This document shows positions 1 through 3,670 of a DNA stretch of 5,202 nt, piece by piece. Source of the DNA: Thermococcus sp. (GTDB taxonomy: Archaea > Methanobacteriota_B > Thermococci > Thermococcales > Thermococcaceae); the NCBI GenBank assembly GCA_027062125.1, contig JAMOTW010000141.1:1-5202 (forward strand), written 5' to 3'. A model generated the notes under the pieces. The model saw nothing but the letters and a program-made list of their open reading frames with translations. It was not told the origin of the DNA and did no database searches. A program made the translations under genes and the position numbers. The number at the start of each line of letters is the position of its first letter. Position 1 is the first letter of the stretch.

Positions 1-419
1 AGCCTCGGGCTCTTCCCGAACACCTTGCCGAGCTCGCTGGCGAGTGTATCGCCGTTAGCGGTTGCTATGGCGGCGAACGTTGCCGCCCAGAAGACGTCCA
101 TCCTTGAGAGAGACTCGAAGGCCAGAAATATCGCCGCGGCTAGGCCGTTTCCGAGGACGTTGCCCCAGCTCCTGATTCCGTTCCTACTCTGGGCCGCACC
201 GAGCTCCACTTTCTCCCTGAACCTGTACTTGGTCGAGAGAACCCCGGCTATTACGAAGGTCAGCATTGCCAGAAACGGATAGAGCCCGCCCAGTTCGATG
301 ACCGCGAGTCCAAGAACTGCCGCTGCAACGGTGCCCTTCGCGTCAAGGGCCTTGAAGCGATAGGAGCCGAATCCCATCAGCGCGACCACTGCCACGTCCA
401 CGGCGATTCTCTCGAGCAT
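1..419 (-). CDS. DUF92 family integral membrane protein, N-terminal part (runs off the left edge)
   Basis: The first 139 residues are visible; the gene continues beyond position 1. ATG at 419-417 has the Shine-Dalgarno AGGTGG (430-425) five bases upstream. The protein is hydrophobic with several likely membrane segments (about residues 6-18, 30-44, 46-62, 88-101 and 109-122). Motifs fitting DUF92 (the TMEM19-like family) are LDAKGTVAA at 25-33, RNGIRSWGNVLGNG at 79-92 and NGDTLASELG at 122-131. The plant member VTE6 is a phytyl-phosphate kinase, so a polyprenyl-phosphate kinase role is possible here, but that is inference from the family. It lies downstream of the Lrp gene on the same strand, 78 nt away, with its own TATA-like element. 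The family call is from memory of motifs, so moderately sure; the function is unsure. Confidence 0.75.
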   Translation of the reverse strand, partial: MLERIAVDVAVVALMGFGSYRFKALDAKGTVAAAVLGLAVIELGGLYPFLAMLTFVIAGVLSTKYRFREKVELGAAQSRNGIRSWGNVLGNGLAAAIFLAFESLSRMDVFWAATFAAIATANGDTLASELGKVFGKSPR

Positions 420-484
420 TCCTGCCACCTGGTGAAGAAGTCCGGGGGGCCCTTTATTATTCTTTCCCTCGGCGGTTGACGAAG

Positions 485-494
485 GGTATAAAGG
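485..494 (-). promoter_or_regulatory. Candidate TATA box for the DUF92 gene
   Basis: On the minus strand this reads CCTTTATACC, starting four bases past the stop codon of the Lrp gene. A start about 25 nt downstream (near 463) would give a leader of roughly 44 nt before the ATG at 419. A second AT-rich stretch, AATAATAAAGG at 462-452, is less likely because its start point would fall on the ribosome binding site. Inferred from position and composition only. Confidence 0.4.
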
Positions 495-497
495 AAA

Positions 498-947
498 TCA
501 AAGAACCTCGAACTTGACTGTTTCGGTGATGAAGGTTATGTCGAGCTTGTCTATTCCCGGGATCTTCTTGGAGACCTCTGCGATTATCTTCTCGAGCTCC
601 TTCATGTCCTTGGGGCCGACTATGTGGATGACGAGGTTGTGGGAGCCGATGGCGCGCTGGACGAGCTTGATGTTCTCGTCCTCGACCAGGATTGGGATTA
701 TCTCGTCGATGTTGGTGGTTGGCTTGACGGTTATTCCGAGTATGACGTGGACGTAGCCAAGGGCGTCGTAGTCGGGGATAACGGTGTACTTCTTTATGAT
801 GCCGTTCCTCTCGAGGCGGTCCATCCTCCTCGATATCCTCTGCCTGGTGGTGCCAAGGATCTCAGCAAGCTCCTTATAGGTAAGGCGGGCGTTCTTTGAG
901 AGGAGCTTCAAAATGCGGATGTCGATTCCGTTTATTTTATCGGCCAT
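498..947 (-). CDS. Lrp/AsnC family transcriptional regulator
   Basis: This 149-residue protein has the usual length and two-domain layout of Lrp/AsnC (feast/famine) regulators. The N-terminal winged HTH covers residues 5-60 (DIRILKLLSKNARLTYKELA, then TTRQRISRRMDRLERNGIIK with the recognition helix around 34-46). A hinge is followed by the RAM/Lrp ligand-binding domain at about 66-147, with the turn GSHNLVIHI where most family members have G-x-x-D; here the Asp position is Asn. Such proteins form dimers and octamers that bind DNA and respond to amino acids or related ligands. The start at 947 is well set by GGAGGTGA at 959-952, four bases before ATG. It is preceded by a clear TATA element and tandem repeats that could be its own operator. 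Ligand and targets cannot be read from the sequence. Confidence 0.93.
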   Translation of the reverse strand: MADKINGIDIRILKLLSKNARLTYKELAEILGTTRQRISRRMDRLERNGIIKKYTVIPDYDALGYVHVILGITVKPTTNIDEIIPILVEDENIKLVQRAIGSHNLVIHIVGPKDMKELEKIIAEVSKKIPGIDKLDITFITETVKFEVL

Positions 948-967
948 CCTTTCACCTCCAGGGGGTT

Positions 968-983
968 TTGGTCTGTATTGGTC
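968..983 (-). repeat. Two GACCAA copies exactly 10 bp apart, possible Lrp operator
   Basis: On the minus strand GACCAA occurs at 983-978 and again at 973-968, so the same DNA face is presented one helical turn apart, just downstream of the TATA box and over the predicted transcription start. Lrp-family proteins often repress their own gene by binding near the start. The repeat is seen directly; the operator role is inference. Confidence 0.3.
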
Positions 984-989
984 GGTGAA

Positions 990-1007
990 TTATAAAAATG
1001 TTTCTAT
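990..1007 (-). promoter_or_regulatory. TATA box and BRE of the Lrp gene
   Basis: The minus strand reads AGAAACATTTTTATAATT, a purine-rich BRE-like element (GAAAC) followed by an A/T-only TATA stretch. A start about 25 nt downstream, near 968-972, would leave a leader of about 20-25 nt that contains the strong ribosome binding site at 959-952. This fits archaeal TBP/TFB promoters well. Confidence 0.65.
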
Positions 1008-1037
1008 ATGTTGGATTATTTCTAACCATTCGGTCAC
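990..1037 (-). CDS. Possible 15-codon micro-ORF upstream of the Lrp gene
   Basis: A GTG at 1037-1035 opens a 15-residue frame (MTEWLEIIQHIETFL, a possible amphipathic helix) closed by TAA at 992-990. A strong Shine-Dalgarno match, GGTGGTGAT at 1050-1042, lies four bases before the GTG, the same spacing as in the lrp gene. The stop codon falls inside the predicted lrp TATA box, so it would be read only on transcripts coming from mazG or an upstream start. A TATA-like TTATAA near 1073-1068 would place its start inside the Shine-Dalgarno and so does not support the ORF. It may be a leader peptide, a short protein or chance. Confidence 0.2.
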   Translation of the reverse strand: MTEWLEIIQHIETFL

Positions 1038-1103
1038 CCTAATCACCACCTGTCTCCTAAAACCCGGTTATAATTCGGAACTAAATGTTATGGTTGAAGG
1101 AAG

Positions 1104-1418
1104 TTATCCACGGGCAACCTCATGCTGTTCTTCCAACCTACTTTTGTCCCGGATGCGATACTTCTCCACGCTTCCTTTAAGGGCCTTCAAGAGGTCGATA
1201 CCATAGTAGTTGGCTATGCAGGCGAGGGCGAACATCACGTCCCCGAGCTCTTCCTCGAGGGAGTCCCTGTTTCCCTTCCCCTTCACCCCCTCCACCTTCA
1301 AAAGCTCGTCGGCCAGCTCCCCGACTTCCTCGACCAGTGCCGTGAGCATCTCGAACGGCTTCCAGTAGCCTCCCATCTCCCTAACGAGCTCGTCCACCCT
1401 GGCCTGGTGCTCGTTCAT
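1104..1418 (-). CDS. MazG-like nucleotide pyrophosphohydrolase
   Basis: This short single-domain protein (104 residues) belongs to the all-alpha NTP pyrophosphohydrolase superfamily, whose members hydrolyse NTPs or dNTPs to NMP and pyrophosphate using Mg2+. The metal-binding signature is complete: E30-E31-x-x-E34 in LVEEVGELADEL and E57-x-x-D60 in LEEELGDVMFAL. A lysine- and glycine-rich loop (KVEGVKGKGNR, 41-51) separates the two metal-binding helices. The length fits the compact MazG/MazG-like forms rather than the two-domain E. coli MazG. ATG at 1418 lies 3 nt after the stop codon of the ArsR-type gene, and its ribosome binding site (GGTG around 1430-1427) sits within the end of that gene, so the two are very likely co-transcribed and translationally coupled. 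Substrate preference cannot be read. Confidence 0.9.
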   Translation of the reverse strand: MNEHQARVDELVREMGGYWKPFEMLTALVEEVGELADELLKVEGVKGKGNRDSLEEELGDVMFALACIANYYGIDLLKALKGSVEKYRIRDKSRLEEQHEVARG

Positions 1419-1421
1419 GGC

Positions 1422-1799
1422 TCACACCAGCTCGAGTGTGACCCTCTTGAGGTACCTCTCGAGGGCCTCCTTGTTCGTCCTGTAGAAATGCATCTTGCCC
1501 TCCTTCCTGACCTCTATGAGGCCGAGGGAGCGGAGCGTTCTGAGGTGGTGGCTGATGAGGGTCTGATCCTGCTCGAGGGCCAGGGCTATTATGCACACGC
1601 ACAGCCAGTTGTCCTTGAGGAGCTTGAGTATCTTGAGCCTGAGTGGATTGGATATGGCCTTCAGAAACTTCACGAGGTCCTCGTCGGTCTCGACGTCGAT
1701 TTCCCTGTCGAGGCAGGGTATACCGCAGGTTTCCCTACACTGCATCACGGTCCTTCTCTGCTTCTCGTCCAGCTTTTCCAGGACGTCACGTACCTTCAT
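1422..1799 (-). CDS. ArsR-type winged-helix regulator with five cysteines (probable metal or redox sensor)
   Basis: With the start at ATG 1799 the product is 125 residues. The ArsR-type winged helix spans about 42-118: ISNPLRLKILKLL at 49-61, a recognition region TLISHHLRTLRSLGLIEV at 80-97, and a wing RKEGKMHFYRT at 98-108. The LCVC pair (C67, C69) sits where SmtB/ArsR proteins carry their helix-3 metal motif (ELCVCD). A further C-x3-C-x3-C set (C21, C25, C29) lies N-terminal, so a metal or thiol sensor is plausible. I chose 1799 because GGTG at 1809-1806 precedes it and a BRE/TATA pair lies at 1847-1831. The frame stays open to a GTG at 1874 that overlaps the JAMM gene stop by four bases (150 residues); that extension would span the promoter and looks non-coding. 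It probably controls itself and the adjoining mazG-like gene. Confidence 0.88.
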   Translation of the reverse strand: MKVRDVLEKLDEKQRRTVMQCRETCGIPCLDREIDVETDEDLVKFLKAISNPLRLKILKLLKDNWLCVCIIALALEQDQTLISHHLRTLRSLGLIEVRKEGKMHFYRTNKEALERYLKRVTLELV

Positions 1800-1830
1800 G
1801 TTCAACACCGAAGATTCTATTACCCCCTCC

Positions 1831-1847
1831 TTTTTAAGAATTTTCAC
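1831..1847 (-). promoter_or_regulatory. BRE/TATA promoter of the ArsR-mazG operon
   Basis: The minus strand reads GTGAAAATTCTTAAAAAGG around 1847-1829: a BRE-like GTGAAAA followed by the TATA-like TTCTTAAAAA. A start about 25 nt downstream falls near 1811, leaving a leader of only about 10-12 nt that just includes GGTG and the ATG at 1799. The AT-rich patch lies in the 71-nt gap after the JAMM gene and contrasts with its GC-rich flanks. Confidence 0.6.
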
Positions 1848-1870
1848 ATGAAGCTTCGTGCCTCTCAGGC

Positions 1871-2242
1871 TCACTCCACGACCTCAATCCTTACCCGCTG
1901 GCCGTTGCTGAGGTAGGCCCTGACGTCGTTCTCTGTGTAGGGGTACGCTATTATCAGGTGAACTCCCCCGAACTTGGAGAAGAAGTGGAGATCCGCCTGG
2001 GACGGCCACGGGCTCGGGCCCGGGTGAGAGTGGACGGTTCCCTTTATGCTCTCGTCGTAGGGCAGCATCCAGGTATCGAAGAACGCGGAGCTGGTGCCGA
2101 AGTGAGGGTTGGGGGCTATGAGGACCTCCTCGAAGACCCCGTCCTTCTCCCTTAGAAAGCCGGCGAACTCGTTGGGATAGAACTCGCGGGCGAGCTCGAG
2201 GAGGTACTCGAGGAGTTCACGCCTTATTCTCACCGCTTCCAT
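1871..2242 (-). CDS. JAMM/MPN+ zinc metalloprotease (Mov34/JAB family)
   Basis: This 123-residue protein is a stand-alone JAMM domain. The full catalytic signature is present: E25 in PNEFAGFL, H71-S-H73, then P74 and seven residues to S81, and D84 (HSHPGPSPWPSQAD). The histidines and Asp bind zinc; the Glu activates water. Family members cleave isopeptide bonds, and archaeal versions (such as HvJAMM1 and the Pyrococcus JAMM1) remove SAMP-type ubiquitin-like proteins from conjugates, so the same job is likely here. ATG at 2242 has GGTGG upstream (AAGGTGGAAGG). The open frame continues to 2407, but the extra 55 residues are Arg/Ser/Pro-rich, out of frame over ridA, and not JAMM-like, so I reject that start. 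It lies 40 nt downstream of ridA, after a T-rich tract, and 71 nt before the ArsR-type gene. Confidence 0.93.
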   Translation of the reverse strand: MEAVRIRRELLEYLLELAREFYPNEFAGFLREKDGVFEEVLIAPNPHFGTSSAFFDTWMLPYDESIKGTVHSHPGPSPWPSQADLHFFSKFGGVHLIIAYPYTENDVRAYLSNGQRVRIEVVE

Positions 2243-2266
2243 CCTTCCACCTTCGTTCAGAGAGTC

Positions 2267-2280
2267 AAAAAGTAAAAAAA
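2267..2280 (-). terminator. T-rich transcription terminator after ridA
   Basis: Just past the ridA stop the minus strand has a run of seven T, then AC, then five T. Archaeal RNA polymerase terminates at such U-rich tracts without needing a hairpin, and none is evident here. Because the JAMM gene begins 25 nt later with no obvious TATA box, termination may be partial, allowing read-through. Confidence 0.55.
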
Positions 2281-2282
2281 CC

Positions 2283-2666
2283 TCAGAGGACGGCGATGGC
2301 CTCCACCTCGACCGCCACTCCCTTGGGCAGGTTGGAGACCTCCACCACGGCTCTGGCCGGCTTTGATGTCGAGAAGTACCTCTCGTAGACCTCGTTGAAT
2401 TCTGCATAGGCTTTCATGTCCGTGATGTAGACGGTAACCTTCACGACGTTCTCGGCGCTTCCCCCCGCGGCCTTGACCACCTCGAGGAGGTTCCTGATTG
2501 CCTGCTCGGCCTGTCTCCCGATTGGGCCCGTCACGAGCTCCCCTGTCTCGGGGTCTATGGGTATCTGGCCCGAAACGAAGAGGAGCTTTCCTTCCGCGAG
2601 TATTCCCTGGCTGTAGGGCCCTATGGGGGCGGGGGCGTTTTCCGTGAACACGACTTCCTTCCTCAT
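2283..2666 (-). CDS. ridA: RidA family enamine/imine deaminase
   Basis: The 127-residue product matches the length and whole fold of the YjgF/YER057c/UK114 (RidA) family, trimeric cytosolic proteins that hydrolyse reactive enamines/imines such as 2-aminoacrylate made by PLP enzymes. Key residues are present: P17-Y18-S19-Q20 (IGPYSQ), the SGQIPIDPETGEL strand-loop at 32-44, R105 in the KPARAVVEV motif (the carboxylate-binding arginine, same number as in E. coli RidA) and E120 near the C-terminus. ATG at 2666 has GGTG at 2677-2674 seven bases upstream. An in-frame GTG at 2705 would add 13 residues, but that stretch does not resemble RidA and lies within the proposed C/D box RNA, so I reject it. 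The gene follows the DUF2666 gene on the same strand and ends at a T-rich tract. Confidence 0.95.
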   Translation of the reverse strand: MRKEVVFTENAPAPIGPYSQGILAEGKLLFVSGQIPIDPETGELVTGPIGRQAEQAIRNLLEVVKAAGGSAENVVKVTVYITDMKAYAEFNEVYERYFSTSKPARAVVEVSNLPKGVAVEVEAIAVL

Positions 2667-2678
2667 GCTATCACACCC

Positions 2679-2750
2679 CAAATCAGCGAAGCGAAGAGTC
2701 CTCACGGCGGCTGGAGCACCGCTCGGGTGTCCTCGGCCTCATCATCTTTG
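2679..2750 (-). ncRNA. C/D box small guide RNA (2'-O-methylation guide), predicted
   Basis: Reading the minus strand, the order is: stem CAAA (2750-2747), C box AUGAUGA (2745-2739), a 12-nt guide (2738-2727), D' box CCGA (2726-2723), stem-loop GCGG/CCGC (2722-2719 with 2710-2707, 8-nt loop), C' box GUGAGGA (2705-2699), a 12-nt guide (2698-2687), D box CUGA (2686-2683) and stem UUUG (2682-2679). Both C/D and C'/D' have a 3-nt bulge and tandem G-A pairs as in kink-turns bound by L7Ae. In C'/D' the usual U-U pair is replaced by a matching C-G pair. The 12-nt guide length is the typical archaeal one. By the +5 rule the methylated targets would be the G in CGAAGCGAAGAG and the C (fifth base) in GUGUCCUCGGCC; I could not assign them to rRNA or tRNA. 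No separate promoter is evident, so it may be processed from the DUF2666-ridA transcript. Confidence 0.75.
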
Positions 2751-2751
2751 A

Positions 2752-3555
2752 TCACTTCTTCTCCAGGTACTTCTCCAGGCTCTTGGCCGGGACGTCCAGC
2801 GGGAGGCCTATCTTCTCGAGGGCTTTTCTGAGGGCGTATACTTTGGCGTGCTCGACGAACTCCCCCGGCGCGTAGTTCTCGGCCTGGAAGTGCTTGTACT
2901 TCTCAACCACCCCCGGAATCTCGGCCTTTTTGACCTTCTTGAACTCCCCGAACCAGGCCTCGATGCCCTTGACGTCTATACCCGCATAGACAGGCAGTTT
3001 GAGGGTGATGCTCTCGTTTATGCTCGCGAGGAGTCTCGCTACGTCCGCCATGGGAGTCTTGTCGTCGATTATGAGCCTCCTCACGGCCCTCCACGGCCCG
3101 TGCTCCGCGCTGAGGTGGAATGCGGTGAAGTTGACGTGGTCCTCGTTGTACGGGAAGACTATCCTGACCTCCCTGAGGGGCTCCTCCGGATAGTCCACCG
3201 GCACCTTCCTCGAGAGCACCTCGCGTACGAGTATGGCCTTGGCTACATCAGTCAGGTGTTTCCTGAGCTTCTTGTCCTCCTCGAAGACGAGCTGACCCAG
3301 CTTCCTCGCGGTTCCGGGCGACTTGAGAGCCACGACGGCGTCGCTCAGATCCTTCTTCGCGAGCTCCTCGGCCAGGCTCATTATGCCCGCGACGTTCATG
3401 ACCTCCGTGAGGTACTCCGGTATCTTCGCGTTGACTGTGTTGGCTATGCTCGCTATGAAGTGAGCCACCTTCTCGTCTTCCATGTCGATGAGCCTGTCCG
3501 CTACCTTCCAGTTCCCGTGTTTGGCGGTAAACACAATCTGATCCTCGACCTTCAT
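2752..3555 (-). CDS. DUF2666 family protein with internal duplication
   Basis: A 267-residue, charged, probably soluble protein with no signal peptide or membrane segment. I recall it as DUF2666, a family of unknown function in Thermococci and Methanococci; that call is from memory. The protein is two copies of one unit of about 115 residues, roughly 9-123 and 143-256. They align at FTAKHGNWKVADRLI (9-23) with HLSAEHGPWRAVRRLI (147-162), at FIASIANTVNAKIPEY (33-48) with LLASINESITLKLPVY (175-190), and at AKAILVREVL (105-114) with AKVYALRKAL (237-246). The paired H-G-x-W is the most distinctive motif. ATG at 3555 is preceded by GGTGG (3568-3564); a GTG at 3567 in frame overlaps that site and is less likely. 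It is divergent from lonB and upstream of the C/D RNA and ridA. No function can be assigned. Confidence 0.85.
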   Translation of the reverse strand: MKVEDQIVFTAKHGNWKVADRLIDMEDEKVAHFIASIANTVNAKIPEYLTEVMNVAGIMSLAEELAKKDLSDAVVALKSPGTARKLGQLVFEEDKKLRKHLTDVAKAILVREVLSRKVPVDYPEEPLREVRIVFPYNEDHVNFTAFHLSAEHGPWRAVRRLIIDDKTPMADVARLLASINESITLKLPVYAGIDVKGIEAWFGEFKKVKKAEIPGVVEKYKHFQAENYAPGEFVEHAKVYALRKALEKIGLPLDVPAKSLEKYLEKK

Positions 3556-3585
3556 TGCTCCCACCACCCCACATTGCCCACGGGA

Positions 3586-3602
3586 CTATTTTAGCTTTTT
3601 CT
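3586..3602 (-). promoter_or_regulatory. BRE/TATA promoter of the DUF2666 gene
   Basis: The minus strand reads AGAAAAAGCTAAAATAG: a purine-rich BRE followed by TAAAATA (3593-3587). The predicted start lies near 3565, about 10 nt before the ATG at 3555, which would make the transcript nearly leaderless but still include part of the GGTGG site. It shares the 115-bp divergent region with the lonB promoter. Confidence 0.5.
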
Positions 3603-3612
3603 CGACGGCCTC

Positions 3613-3627
3613 AAAAAAGTTATAAAT
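3613..3627 (+). promoter_or_regulatory. BRE/TATA promoter of lonB
   Basis: The plus strand reads AAAAAAGTTATAAAT, an A-rich BRE next to TTATAAAT (3620-3627). A start about 24-27 nt downstream, near 3647-3650, leaves a leader of about 22-25 nt holding a weak ribosome binding site (GAGGGA, 3659-3664) before ATG 3671. Confidence 0.65.
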
Positions 3628-3670
3628 CGCCCCGAGCATCCAGACTTAGAGGAAGAAAGAGGGACTCAAA

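Noticed and set aside
25..282. 85-codon plus-strand open frame at the left edge
   Set aside because: It is antisense to the DUF92 membrane protein, which shows family motifs and a proper start site.
527..533. GTGATGA on the plus strand as another C box
   Set aside because: No CTGA lies at a suitable distance, and the site is inside the Lrp coding region.
987..1076. 9-bp inverted repeat GAATTATAA / TTATAATTC 72 bp apart
   Set aside because: Both arms are AT-rich TATA-like sequence, one being the lrp TATA box; a match of this size can arise by chance and the spacing suggests no clear structure.
1122..1916. 264-codon plus-strand open frame
   Set aside because: It is antisense to the ArsR and MazG genes, which have intact family motifs; the translation is Leu/His/Val-rich with no recognisable domain. 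It is a mirror of GC-biased codons.
2243..2407. N-terminal extension of the JAMM protein
   Set aside because: The 55 residues are low-complexity Arg/Ser/Pro and lie over the ridA coding region and the T-rich terminator; ATG 2242 has a good Shine-Dalgarno and gives the normal JAMM length.
2684..2746. 20-codon minus-strand ORF starting ATGATGAGG
   Set aside because: The ATG pair is the C box and the stop is the D box of the proposed guide RNA; no ribosome binding site and an Arg/Ser-rich product.
2848..3594. 248-codon plus-strand open frame
   Set aside because: Antisense to the DUF2666 gene; no motif or ribosome binding site, and it would run through the DUF2666 promoter.
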